64,000 nt of DNA from Paenibacillus massiliensis 2301065 = DSM 16942 (GTDB lineage: Bacteria > Bacillota > Bacilli > Paenibacillales > Paenibacillaceae). The stretch lies in NCBI RefSeq assembly GCF_000377505.1, contig NZ_KB898185.1:248001-312000 (forward strand), given 5' to 3'. The notes below the pieces were generated by a model. It made no database searches. It was not told the origin of the DNA and saw nothing but the letters and a program-made list of their open reading frames with translations. Both the position numbers and the translations under genes were made by a program. This document shows, piece by piece, positions 55,445 through 64,000 of this stretch. Numbering within the stretch: the first letter of the stretch is position 1; every line of letters starts with the position of its first letter.

Positions 55445-58400
55445 TCATTTAGGCTCTCTACCCCAAAGTAGCTGCCCACCTGCATAGACTGGAATCTCCG
55501 GACGCTCCATGTAAGCGGTTGCTGAAGAGTTGAAAGAATAATCATCAGCCTGATTATAATTACTCCAGTCGTTCTTCACGATGCGTACTTGAATGTCCAG
55601 ACTTTGGCCTGCAGGTAGAATACCTGCTCCTGCTCCAAAGCCAATCTCGGCGTAGGTATCTGCCGTGACGGAAGGCTGGGTTACCTTCTTGAAGCTTCCT
55701 TTCAGATGTTCTGCCCCGACAGTAGACCAGTCGAAGAAGATCTGCTGCCCCTGCTCTCCATTAGCTGTATAGTAATAACGCAGAGTGACATCCGACAACG
55801 CCATAGCCTCACTTCCTGTGTTCGTTAGACGAATCCGCGGATTCAGCGTGTTGGAAGCAGGTGCTGTCGTTCCATTGTAGGCTGCCACCTTCAGCGCCCC
55901 TTCGGGAAGTGGGATAGTTGGCGTTGAATCCAGTACATTTAAGGTCAACGTAGCAGGATTGCCACTGCTGAAATGGAAGACCAGTGCATGGTTCCCCTTC
56001 GTCAGCTCGGATAGATAGTCCTTCAAGATCGTGACTGTCGAGCCGACAACGGTGTAATCACGGCCTTCGACAAGTGTTGTTGCACCGCTGCGAACATCAG
56101 TCAGTGTATTCCCGTTAGGTGTGATAGTAACCTTCACATCGCCCGCCACCTCGGGATTGAGATCGAAGGTTGCGCTTTGTGGAGTAATGGATGCCGATTG
56201 CCCTGGTCCTGGCAGCTGCGGCGTATTCGTCGGATCGGCATATAGAATCCCCCGCCCGTTCGTACCCAGATATACGCGTCCATAGATTCTCGGATCGCCT
56301 GTAATGGCTACATTTATAGATGCATATTGATGTTCATCATCGTTAATACGAACCCAGCTTGCGCCAGCATCATCCGAGCGGAACACACCGCGCACATCAT
56401 CGACCTTGGCACTTGTATAGATTGCCATGTAATTCTGATCTGGCGCTGCCTTACCAAAGCCTACCACGTTAGCCTCCTGCACATTGGAGAGCTTGGTGAA
56501 GCTGGCTCCCGAATCCGTCGAATGCCATAATCCGTACAATCCGTCCTTCGAGCCTCCTGCTAGCCAGATATCCCCTTCACGTCCTGGCATGGCCTTGAAG
56601 TCCAAGTCACCGCTGCCCGGCAACCCCGTTGCCGCTGTCGCCGTGAAGGTAGCTCCCCCGTTGTTACTCACATAGAAAGTCCCAGCCGAGAAGCCATAGA
56701 ATTTATCCGGATTCACCCGATCCGAAGCTACCTTAGCACCTGCTGGAATACCCGTGCTGAGCGTCCACGAGTTACCTGAATTTGTTGTGTAGTACACACC
56801 TTCAGCAAGACTCCAGACGATAGCCTCTCCATCCGCAGCCAAGGCTACTGTGCCTCCGCCTTCCTTGGTCTGAGGATGATTGGCAGTGTACCAGTTCGCT
56901 CCTCCGTCACGGGAGAGACCAAAGATTTTGGCAGTCGGATAATTGGCATCCACTCCTCCAGCTCTTACGACAAAGCCAGGGTCCAGTTCAGCATAATCCA
57001 GACTGAATGAGTTAGAGGGATTCAGGTGCATTCTGGTCGGCACTGCATCCAATTGAGTATGCCTGAATCCGCTGATATCAGCCAAGGCACTGATTAACGG
57101 TGCTCCCGTAGGTGGACTGATCAAATCTCGAACGTACGTCTCCTCAATCCCCTTAGCCATAACGGAAATGTCTATTTTGCCATTAGGCTCGTCCCATTTG
57201 GTGACGTTATCGCTTCCGTATAGTGTAGCCCCGGTTCCATACATCATCCGATCACTATCGAACGGGTCAATCTCCAGATCACCGATCATCCAGCCGAGCT
57301 TAGGTGTAGTCTCCGGTGGAGCAGGATGCGAGCCAAAGTCAAGCCAAGGAGCCGCTGATATATCTTGCTTGTACTTGAGCTTGCGGCCTGGATACCCGTC
57401 CCATTCCCAGATTGGGCTCCATGTCTCCCCGCCGTTGGTGCTCCGATAGATCTGTTCATCGGGCCACCAGGCATTTAACGAAGCGACCATCACAGTGTCA
57501 GGGTTCTGTGCATCCACAGTCAGGCCGCCGAATCCGAAGTGCAGATCAGGATCATTCGATTTGAGTGGGCTGACGTCTGTCCAGACACCTGTAGCTGTAT
57601 CCAGCTTCCATACCGCCCCTTTCTCCCCACGATACGGCCCCGCCCCGTCAATGTAGCTGATATACAAGTCACCGTTCGCGGACAGCACACCATGGTGCGG
57701 TATATAGCCTGTAGGCTGGCCCGGGATTGCAGTCCATGTCACGCCCCCGTCTGTGCTGCGGAACACACTGTTGCTCTTATCCGCGACACCAACATATATC
57801 GTCTGGGTAGCAGTGCCCGGCGCACTTGAGGACTTGTCGAAGGTAATCCAGGATAACCCCACGATGTCGCCCTGATAAGAGTCCCCGGGAACCTCAATAT
57901 AGGTGCCCGGATTCGGGAAAGCATTTACTTGCGTCCATGTGGCCCCATAATCAGTGCTCTTCCATAATCCATTGCCGCTACGTGCTCCAAAGTACAAAAT
58001 ATTATTCTTATTGGGATCAACAGCCAGCCGCTCTCCCATCGACCGTCCAGGCATATTGCCACCTACCTTGAACGGAAGCTGTGTCTCTGCCCAAGTGTTC
58101 CCCCGATCTGTAGAGCGCAATATATATCCATTATCGGGGTCCCAATCATTCGTGTACGTCCCCACAGCCATGTATACCCGATCGGGATCGACAGGGTCCG
58201 TGGCTAGCGCATCGACCCCATTTTTGTTCCAGTCCTCGAATCCGACCCAATCGGTTAGCGGTATCCAGCTTTCGTCACTGGGATTCCAGCGATAGGCACC
58301 TCCTATGTCAGTGCGTGCATAGATCAGATCCTGTTCGCTTTCATTAAAAATAATCCCTGGAATAAACCCGCCACCTCCACCTGTGACTACACTTTTCCAC

Positions 58401-58522
58401 GCATAGGATTCACTAGGTGCCGCCTCCAGCGAATTTGGAAGCGCTAACATAAATGAAGAACCTAATAGTGTCGTCGCCAGCACCATCGTTCCCCATTTGC
58501 GACCCTTTCTTAGCCTCGACAT
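55445..58522 (-). CDS. GH74 xyloglucanase with X2 and CBM3 domains
   Basis: The 1025-aa protein has a Sec signal (cleavage near LEA-AP, residue 35). A double seven-bladed beta-propeller of glycoside hydrolase family 74 follows at about 36-765 (GGGGFIPGI, WIPLTDWVGFEDWNKNGVDA, RSTDRGNTWAETQLPF, GRSMGERLAVDPNKN). An X2 module follows at about 785-870 (ITPQSATFDLNPEVAGDVKV). A CBM3 cellulose-binding module completes the protein (LKVAAYNGTTAPASNTLNPR ... NDWSNYNQADDYSFN). It hydrolyses xyloglucan while anchored to cellulose. The start at 58522 has GGAGGG upstream. Confidence 0.94.
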   Translation of the reverse strand: MSRLRKGRKWGTMVLATTLLGSSFMLALPNSLEAAPSESYAWKSVVTGGGGGFIPGIIFNESEQDLIYARTDIGGAYRWNPSDESWIPLTDWVGFEDWNKNGVDALATDPVDPDRVYMAVGTYTNDWDPDNGYILRSTDRGNTWAETQLPFKVGGNMPGRSMGERLAVDPNKNNILYFGARSGNGLWKSTDYGATWTQVNAFPNPGTYIEVPGDSYQGDIVGLSWITFDKSSSAPGTATQTIYVGVADKSNSVFRSTDGGVTWTAIPGQPTGYIPHHGVLSANGDLYISYIDGAGPYRGEKGAVWKLDTATGVWTDVSPLKSNDPDLHFGFGGLTVDAQNPDTVMVASLNAWWPDEQIYRSTNGGETWSPIWEWDGYPGRKLKYKQDISAAPWLDFGSHPAPPETTPKLGWMIGDLEIDPFDSDRMMYGTGATLYGSDNVTKWDEPNGKIDISVMAKGIEETYVRDLISPPTGAPLISALADISGFRHTQLDAVPTRMHLNPSNSFSLDYAELDPGFVVRAGGVDANYPTAKIFGLSRDGGANWYTANHPQTKEGGGTVALAADGEAIVWSLAEGVYYTTNSGNSWTLSTGIPAGAKVASDRVNPDKFYGFSAGTFYVSNNGGATFTATAATGLPGSGDLDFKAMPGREGDIWLAGGSKDGLYGLWHSTDSGASFTKLSNVQEANVVGFGKAAPDQNYMAIYTSAKVDDVRGVFRSDDAGASWVRINDDEHQYASINVAITGDPRIYGRVYLGTNGRGILYADPTNTPQLPGPGQSASITPQSATFDLNPEVAGDVKVTITPNGNTLTDVRSGATTLVEGRDYTVVGSTVTILKDYLSELTKGNHALVFHFSSGNPATLTLNVLDSTPTIPLPEGALKVAAYNGTTAPASNTLNPRIRLTNTGSEAMALSDVTLRYYYTANGEQGQQIFFDWSTVGAEHLKGSFKKVTQPSVTADTYAEIGFGAGAGILPAGQSLDIQVRIVKNDWSNYNQADDYSFNSSATAYMERPEIPVYAGGQLLWGREPK

Positions 58523-58801
58523 GACAATCCCTCCTTTTTCATAGTGGATGAATGTGTTCAACCTCTGAGAAAATAAGAAATGAATGCTCATCATCACCTC
58601 ACTTCCTTCAGCATGCCAGGAACACGATGCGACTGAACGATCTGTGGCTTCCTGCGGAATTATCCCTATCCACGGAAGTTGTCCAATGCGTCGGTTAAGA
58701 AAGGAATCATTTTCCTTTCAATATCTTAACACAAACGACTCCTTGCATCCATAGTTTCAGCTCAAAAAAAGTAAAAGTTTTACATTTTTAGTCAAAATGA
58801 A

Positions 58802-58831
58802 AACACTGTATGCCGCATCGCACACAGTGTT
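58802..58831 (-). terminator. Terminator of the APC permease gene
   Basis: On the minus strand AACACTGTGTGC pairs with GCATACAGTGTT, then TTCATTTTG. It lies about 100 bases after the permease stop and about 280 bases before the xyloglucanase gene start; otherwise 58523-58934 holds no gene. Confidence 0.75.
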
Positions 58832-58934
58832 CTTCATTCCTCTATACTTGCATATTTCCTACCTACGTATCTCCAATATATCCACTTAATTTTCGCTACC
58901 TGCTCTGCTTACATTGGCTTGTGGAGCAAGTATA

Positions 58935-60560
58935 TTAAGGCTTGTCAGGCCTTTCCTGCTCCTGTTGAGCCTTTGCAGAGTGCGACGACTCGGACTCCTC
59001 CACTATGGGGTGATGCATATTCGCATCATAAGGCTCCTTGCTTGATTGTTTTCGTCCATTCCGTTCATTCCCCGCCTGTCGGACTGGAGCCAACTCTTCA
59101 GCCAGCTCTACTGACACTGGAATATAGGCTGGAGCAGGAGCTGGACCTTGCAGCTTGGACTGCGGCGCTATGGCTTCCACGCTACTGCTGGCTGCGAGCC
59201 GCCTACGCTGCAGAAGTGCGCGAGATAGATATATCGCAGTGAACAAGACCATGAACGACAAACCTGCTATCAAGCCGCCTCCCTGCCCCGGAATCAGTGG
59301 CATACTCACGATAATGACAAGCAGACCTGCAATTGCGAGCCACGAGGTATATGGAAAGCCGCGCATTGGTTGTGAGGCAGCCAGAGGGCCTCTGTTCCTG
59401 AGACGTAATCTGTAGTGGCTTAGCAGCATCATGACATATGAGAATAACAGGGCGAAGCCACCTGAGCTGACCAGGAACAAATACACACTTTGCGGCAGGA
59501 GCAACCCAAAGCCAAGTGCAGCCAGCATACCACTACCAGAGATGAGGATCCCACGATAAGGGATATCAGAGCTGTCCTTCATCCAGCGAGGTGTGTGCCC
59601 TTCCTCCGCCAGTGAACGCAGCATTCTGCCTAAGCCAAACACGGAAGCCAGCATCGTCGAGAGGATCGCAGACACGAGTACAATGTTCATGACTGTGCCA
59701 GCCCAACCAAGCCCATAGACCTGAAGTGCGGACACGAACGGGCTAATATGCTCGGATATCCGCTGTGGAGGCATCAGCATGAACAAGGAGATCATCGCTA
59801 GTAAATACAGGGTTACTAACGTAATCAACGTATACCGGATCGCCTTCGGAACGATAATGTCCGGCCGAGTCGTCTCGGAGGCTGCCAGACCAAGCACCTC
59901 AAAGCCCGCATAGGTGAACATGACCATCAGCATGCTACCAGCAACCCCACGAATGCCACCAGGCAGCCACGCGCCATGGATCAGCTCATCTACGCCTAAT
60001 GGACGTTGCTGTCCCGAAAAGGTCACAGCGACCAGAATTCCAGCTACGACGACGAAGCCCACTATAGCCGCCAGCTTCACCGCCGCAAGCCCACTCTCCA
60101 GCTGACTGAGTCGCTTTGCACCGAGCAGATTCAACAGGGTGACAGCAATAATGATTAGCGCCCCAACCAAAGGTAGTGAGATTCCGGGATACCAGCCTTG
60201 CAGGAGAATCGAAGCCGCCGTAGCTTCACTAGACATCGCAAGCACCAGTCCACTCCAATAGACCCAGCCTACAATGAAGCCTGCCCCCTTTCCGAAAGCC
60301 TGCTCTGCATAGCTACGGAACGACCCTGCCACTGGTCGCCCCACGGTCATTTCAGACAACGCAGAGAGAATGAAATACACGAGAATTCCGCCCAGGATAT
60401 ACGCGAGTAGCACCGACGGTCCTGCTGCGCGAATAGCAACAGATGATCCGAGAAAGAAAGACCCACCGACCACGGTTCCCAGCGCCAGCATCGTCAAATG
60501 CCACACCGACAATCCTTTATTGTGTTGATTGTTATATGTCTGCTTATCGTGAGCCTCCAT
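58935..60560 (-). CDS. APC-family amino acid permease
   Basis: The 541-aa protein has about twelve membrane helices. The start region LTMLALGTVVGGSFFLGSSV carries the family G-x-x-x-G substrate loop, followed by EMTVGRPVAGSFRSYAEQAF and the block MFTYAGFEVLGLAASETTRP. Related to GABA/proline permeases (GabP/ProY). The cytosolic C-terminal 90 residues are hydrophilic and unlike the family. The ATG at 60560 follows GGGAGG. Confidence 0.9.
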   Translation of the reverse strand: MEAHDKQTYNNQHNKGLSVWHLTMLALGTVVGGSFFLGSSVAIRAAGPSVLLAYILGGILVYFILSALSEMTVGRPVAGSFRSYAEQAFGKGAGFIVGWVYWSGLVLAMSSEATAASILLQGWYPGISLPLVGALIIIAVTLLNLLGAKRLSQLESGLAAVKLAAIVGFVVVAGILVAVTFSGQQRPLGVDELIHGAWLPGGIRGVAGSMLMVMFTYAGFEVLGLAASETTRPDIIVPKAIRYTLITLVTLYLLAMISLFMLMPPQRISEHISPFVSALQVYGLGWAGTVMNIVLVSAILSTMLASVFGLGRMLRSLAEEGHTPRWMKDSSDIPYRGILISGSGMLAALGFGLLLPQSVYLFLVSSGGFALLFSYVMMLLSHYRLRLRNRGPLAASQPMRGFPYTSWLAIAGLLVIIVSMPLIPGQGGGLIAGLSFMVLFTAIYLSRALLQRRRLAASSSVEAIAPQSKLQGPAPAPAYIPVSVELAEELAPVRQAGNERNGRKQSSKEPYDANMHHPIVEESESSHSAKAQQEQERPDKP

Positions 60561-60742
60561 AAGTGTCCTCCCGTACTTGTGTATACGAGAAGTATTTGCA
60601 TGCAATGCTATGCTTAACCAAGTTTTTTATAGATAGGCATGCTAATGGTCGCTCTTGAAAAGTTAAGAATTACAAGATTAGTAGACAATGACCGATATAT
60701 ACACATGTAAAACACTACTCTCAACGAAAGGAGGCGTACACG

Positions 60743-60919
60743 ATGGATATTGGAGCTTTATCCATGGCCATGAGCCAGGGCTCGCTTGCTCAAGCAGCCA
60801 GTCTGAAAATGCTGTCCGTATCTAAGAACATGGCAGAGCAGCAGGGTCAGCAATTAGCAGAAATGATCCAGAGCGTACCCCACCCGAATCTGGGCCAGCA
60901 GCTGGATATTCGCGTATAA
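60743..60919 (+). CDS. YjfB-family small protein, 58 aa
   Basis: The protein reads MDIGALSMAMSQGSLAQAAS, a short helical part, then MIQSVPHPNLGQQLDIRV. The D-x-L-S-M-x-M-S-Q and final P-x-x-G-x-x-x-D motifs are those of YjfB/motility-associated small proteins found in flagellate Firmicutes; function unknown. GGAGG lies before the ATG. Confidence 0.88.
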   Translation: MDIGALSMAMSQGSLAQAASLKMLSVSKNMAEQQGQQLAEMIQSVPHPNLGQQLDIRV

Positions 60920-60942
60920 GTCAGGAGAAGTGTAAGCAGCAA

Positions 60943-60970
60943 AGGCCGAGCAGGTGTATCCTGATCGGCC
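60943..60970 (+). terminator. Terminator after the YjfB-like gene
   Basis: GGCCGAGCAGG pairs with CCTGATCGGCC across a short loop, followed by TTGCTGTATT. The T tract is imperfect. Confidence 0.65.
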
Positions 60971-61051
60971 TTGCTGTATTGTATAGACTCGGAGTATGAT
61001 TCCAGCTCTCAATCACATAGCAGATATCTCGTACAGTTATCGCACAGTCAC

Positions 61052-61849
61052 TCATGTATTCACAAGAAATTGATAATAATCTGAGGAGCTGGGAATGAGC
61101 GTAGCAAACGACTGAAATGAACGATACAATTCGGCGATTATCGTGTGCCCCATCCAATCCTCTGGAAGCAGAGCGATCGGGAGCATCGGGTCTCTAAGGC
61201 TGAGTTCGCTAATAACCTCTCCAATGTGCAGATAAAGAACAAATAGCTCGAGCGGGTCCATCCCACCCCTGATCTCCTGATTCAAAGCCGGTAGGAACTC
61301 GCCCTGATACCACTGCCACTTCTCTTGGTACAGTTGATGGATGTCCCCGAGTGGCCAGATTTCGGCTGCTCGCTCAGGGGTAATGTCTCCAAACAACATG
61401 GATGCTTCGGAGATCGTGACGTATTCCTCCATGGAAGACGCATGAATCCAAGGCAACAGCTGCTTGCTGTAGTCCCAAGGCGAGACATAGACACCTTTAT
61501 ACAATTGACCAAATCCAAGCTGCAGTAGATGCAAGCGGAATTGGTCCCTTTTTACCCTCTCAAGCTCCGGTACCTCAAAGTGTACAAAACACCACTTATG
61601 TTTCCAATCCACATCGTATTGCCATGGCTTCCGATTCACGAAGGATAGGAACTGCTCCCCTTTGTCTACAATAGAATACAAGGAACGTTCTTCTGCCTGA
61701 ATATACTGTTCTTTCTTCATTCGTGATAGAACGTTACGGATCGACTGTTCCTTATAACCCCGCTTGGTATAAATTTGAACCAATTCCTTGGCATGCATGC
61801 AACGCTTTTTTGTCAGCAGGAAAAGGATCTGTTTTTCAATAGACTGCAT
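61052..61849 (-). CDS. PaaX-family transcriptional regulator
   Basis: The 265-aa protein has an N-terminal winged helix (ILFLLTKKRCMHAKELVQIY, then QSIRNVLSRMKKEQYIQAEE). The PaaX middle domain follows (WCFVHFEVPELERVKRDQFR, LLQLGFGQLYKGVYVSPWDY), then a helical C-terminal domain (GDIHQLYQEKWQWY). PaaX represses phenylacetate catabolism by sensing phenylacetyl-CoA, but no paa genes adjoin, so another acyl-CoA pathway is possible. Divergent from the UPF0173 gene. Confidence 0.83.
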   Translation of the reverse strand: MQSIEKQILFLLTKKRCMHAKELVQIYTKRGYKEQSIRNVLSRMKKEQYIQAEERSLYSIVDKGEQFLSFVNRKPWQYDVDWKHKWCFVHFEVPELERVKRDQFRLHLLQLGFGQLYKGVYVSPWDYSKQLLPWIHASSMEEYVTISEASMLFGDITPERAAEIWPLGDIHQLYQEKWQWYQGEFLPALNQEIRGGMDPLELFVLYLHIGEVISELSLRDPMLPIALLPEDWMGHTIIAELYRSFQSFATLIPSSSDYYQFLVNT

Positions 61850-61997
61850 TCGATAATTGAACTCCTTCCAGAATACTCGCTTACATCATACTACAATAAT
61901 TTGATCCCAAAAGAAATAAAGTTTGACAAGAGAAGAAAACAAAAATATAATCACATTGACGTCGGACGATAAAATATAAGTATGTGGAGGAAATAAA

Positions 61998-62693
61998 ATG
62001 AATCTTACTTTTCATGGGCACTCTTGCATTCAAATCTCGGACAAGGAGCACTCGATCATCATCGACCCATTCCTGAGCGGTAACCCTGCTGCCAAGACTA
62101 AGCCAGAGGACATCCAGGCTGAATATATTTTACTTACACACGGGCACACAGATCACACCGCTGATGCAGAAGCGATCGCTAGAGCTAACGATGCGACGAT
62201 CATCGCCACTTTTGAGCTTGCTACATACTACTCCTGGAAAGGACTGAAGACGATCGGAATGAACATGGGTGGCACTGTGGATCTCGGATTTGCGACAGCC
62301 AAGCTTGTTCACGCGTTCCACAGCTCATCAATCGTATCGGATGATTCCCAGAGCATTGTGTATGCAGGCATGCCCGGTGGATTTATCATCGACTGGAACG
62401 GAACTACACTTTATCATGCCGGAGATACCTCCTTGTTCGGTGATTTGAAAATGTTCGGCGAGCTTCACGATATTGATTATGCGATACTACCGATCGGTGA
62501 TTTCTATACCATGGGACCCAAGGATGCTCTGATTGCGGCCAAGTGGCTACAAGCCAAAAACGTGATCCCGGTTCATCACAGCACATTCCCAGGCATCGTT
62601 CAGGATGCTGTCGCCTTCGTCTCTCAGCTGAAGGAGCAAGGAGTCGGAGGTTTTGCACTTCAGCCTGGGGATCAGCTTACTCTTGAGAAATAA
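61998..62693 (+). CDS. UPF0173 metal-dependent hydrolase (YtkL-like)
   Basis: The 231-aa protein is a metallo-beta-lactamase-fold protein with the UPF0173 motifs: LTFHGHSCIQI, IDPFLSGNP, YILLTHGHTDHTADA (H-x-H-x-D-H metal site), LYHAGDTSLFGDLKMFGE and PVHHSTFPGI. Full family length. Substrate unknown. GGAGG precedes the ATG. Confidence 0.94.
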   Translation: MNLTFHGHSCIQISDKEHSIIIDPFLSGNPAAKTKPEDIQAEYILLTHGHTDHTADAEAIARANDATIIATFELATYYSWKGLKTIGMNMGGTVDLGFATAKLVHAFHSSSIVSDDSQSIVYAGMPGGFIIDWNGTTLYHAGDTSLFGDLKMFGELHDIDYAILPIGDFYTMGPKDALIAAKWLQAKNVIPVHHSTFPGIVQDAVAFVSQLKEQGVGGFALQPGDQLTLEK

Positions 62694-62783
62694 TGCTTGA
62701 TGCTGAACATGGAATCTGAGCGAAGAGCTTGAACGTGGAAATCGAGCTATCTTTAAGCCCTTGTGACTGACCTCGCTAAATAA

Positions 62784-62842
62784 ATGAATAAGCCCACCAT
62801 CTATCTAGAGGCAAATTGACTCTAATATAGATGATGGGCTAC
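62784..62842. terminator. Bidirectional terminator hairpin
   Basis: TAAGCCCACCATCTAT pairs with ATAGATGATGGGCTA (two bulges) between the convergent UPF0173 gene and the edge gene, followed by a T-rich stretch. Confidence 0.8.
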
Positions 62843-62882
62843 TTATTGTTATATCAGGCTGTTCAGGAATGAACTCTGATCA

Positions 62883-64000
62883 TCAATCCTGCATATCCAG
62901 CTTTTCAAGCCTCAGCTTCATCGACTGACCGACAGCAATCTGCTTCCGCTCACCGATCAGTTCTATCTGATACGCAGGCTGCTGCTGTGCCATGAGAGAG
63001 ACCTCGTATTCCTCTTGCCCCTCCTTCGCCCAGAGCTCTCCCCTGCGATATCCCTCCTGTCCAATATATAGCCGCTGATACAGCTGCTCGTCCTTCAATA
63101 CCTCGGCTACATAGGATGGTATGCTGAAGCGCACGTTCTGGAGCTGGTCTGCTTGCTGTAGAATGTCCAGGTCCAAGAATCCATCCGCATAGCTCGCTCC
63201 GGTAATCGCCAGTTCTTGGCCATTCATGGTGACCCTAGAAGGCCAGGACTGATCCATAGATAGCTCCAAGCCGCGACGTTCGCTGATCAACAACTCGTCC
63301 ACTTGCAGCTTCAGCTCCCTAACCTTCGGATTAAAATAGGGAGAGGAAGTAAATACAAGCCGGATTGTACCTGATCCATTACGTCCTTCTTGCTCATACA
63401 GCGGAAAGTAAGTATCCAGCGGATATTCCTTTCCCTGATCATCTATGAGATGAATTGCCGGATCGGAATGACTGGTATCGAGAATGAAGCCTTCCTGGTC
63501 ATCCAACGCCAGGTCCACATACGTATTCAGGGGTGTCATCGTGACCTTGTTTACCGCTAAGGAGCTCACACCATCAATACCATCTAGCTTCAAGCTTTCG
63601 TTCATGGTGAATGTCCGGTCCGGCTGCCACTTAGACTTATCGAACTGTACGCTGAGCTCATGCTTTTCTGGCAAGTGGCTGCTGTAATCTGGACCTGATT
63701 GAATATAGAAGGCGAACCTTAATTCATGTGGAGCCGCCGCAAGGAAAGCTGCTACCTCCGCTGGTGTAACCTCCGTCTCTGAGGTGATGACCATGACTGG
63801 CTCACGGCGATCCTCAATCGTGACATGCACTATACCGTTACCGATTCCCGGGAAATCCAGACTTGCTGCGTGATAGCTCACTTGGGCGGGATCGACTCCA
63901 CGGGTACCATCCGGATAAGTAATCAGATGTCGCTGTAGCTCATCCGAACTGATGAATACCTTATAATAGAGCCTCTCGCTCGTCAGGTACACATCACCGA
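62883..64000 (-). CDS. DUF4179/DUF5643-like anti-sigma-type protein (cut by window edge)
   Basis: The reading frame is open to the right edge, so at least 372 residues of the C-terminal part are present and the N terminus is missing. The content is beta-strand-rich extracytoplasmic sequence (LSVQFDKSKWQPDRTFTMNE, VTMTPLNTYVDLALDD, IRLVFTSSPYFNPKVRELKL) resembling the DUF4179 and DUF5643 domains of Paenibacillus RsgI/anti-sigma-like membrane proteins. Whether a membrane helix precedes cannot be seen. Confidence 0.7.
   Translation of the reverse strand, partial: GDVYLTSERLYYKVFISSDELQRHLITYPDGTRGVDPAQVSYHAASLDFPGIGNGIVHVTIEDRREPVMVITSETEVTPAEVAAFLAAAPHELRFAFYIQSGPDYSSHLPEKHELSVQFDKSKWQPDRTFTMNESLKLDGIDGVSSLAVNKVTMTPLNTYVDLALDDQEGFILDTSHSDPAIHLIDDQGKEYPLDTYFPLYEQEGRNGSGTIRLVFTSSPYFNPKVRELKLQVDELLISERRGLELSMDQSWPSRVTMNGQELAITGASYADGFLDLDILQQADQLQNVRFSIPSYVAEVLKDEQLYQRLYIGQEGYRRGELWAKEGQEEYEVSLMAQQQPAYQIELIGERKQIAVGQSMKLRLEKLDMQD

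Overview
The window looks like a chromosome segment of a Paenibacillus-type Firmicute. Gram-positive Shine-Dalgarno sequences (GGAGG, AAGGAG) precede most genes. The gene content (Btr-like AraC/siderophore regulators, a YesS-type AraC sensor with a LplB/LplC-like sugar ABC system, LicT-type RAT control, CcpA cre sites, pectate lyase, GH74-X2-CBM3 xyloglucanase, UPF0173, YjfB) fits a plant-polysaccharide-degrading soil bacillus. The species assignment is inference.

Bases 1-8400 differ from the rest. They are AT-rich and hold small unrelated genes, nearly all on the minus strand, separated by seven 95-123 bp imperfect palindromes. Each palindrome has the architecture of an integron attC site: an outer RYYYAAC / GTTRRRY box pair and an inner TATTCAC / GTGAATA pair. 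In each complete cassette the 5' end is complementary to its own R'' box, as expected of mobile gene cassettes. I read this as a cassette array with no integrase in view (CALIN-like). It carries a SEC-C protein (cut by the left edge), a 234-aa unknown, an XRE regulator with a divergent helical protein, a DUF4062-like protein, a broken DUF3024 gene, a small HDC-motif protein, a GNAT acetyltransferase and a conserved hypothetical. Two IS3-family copies (about 1.22 kb, 3-bp target duplications) have inserted, one of them inside an attC.

From about 8.4 to 9.1 kb the array gives way to decayed coding sequence. 9.1-12.8 kb is an iron-siderophore operon (binding lipoprotein, FhuF-like reductase, AraC/FeuA fusion regulator) behind a Fur box. 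12.9-19.2 kb holds small accessory genes: a TetR regulator interrupted at a 10-G tract beside an NAD(P)-binding protein, a CPT-like kinase, an Imm22-like protein, a decayed gene beside a 12-bp tandem repeat, and a radical SAM/SPASM protein. 19.7-23.7 kb is a beta-glucoside PTS and 6-phospho-beta-glucosidase pair under RAT antitermination plus a cre site. 23.7-27.4 kb has a metallophosphoesterase, a membrane protein, an AraC regulator and an EamA transporter.

27.5-33.7 kb is a sugar ABC importer with its YesS-type regulator and a near-perfect cre. 33.9-35.4 kb is an aldo/keto reductase divergent from a MerR regulator with a clear operator. 36.0-42.5 kb has an OmpR/histidine-kinase pair divergent from a VTC-domain / DUF4956 / Cthe_2159-like lipoprotein operon. 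43-50.4 kb carries an AI-2E-type permease, a soluble chemoreceptor, a PL1 pectate lyase, a DUF3892 protein and a secreted three-repeat FN3 protein. 50.9-64 kb has Mn catalase, a DJ-1/PfpI protein, GNAT and MarR proteins, an alpha/beta hydrolase lipoprotein, the GH74 xyloglucanase, an APC permease, YjfB, a PaaX-like regulator, a UPF0173 hydrolase and an edge-truncated DUF4179/5643-like protein.
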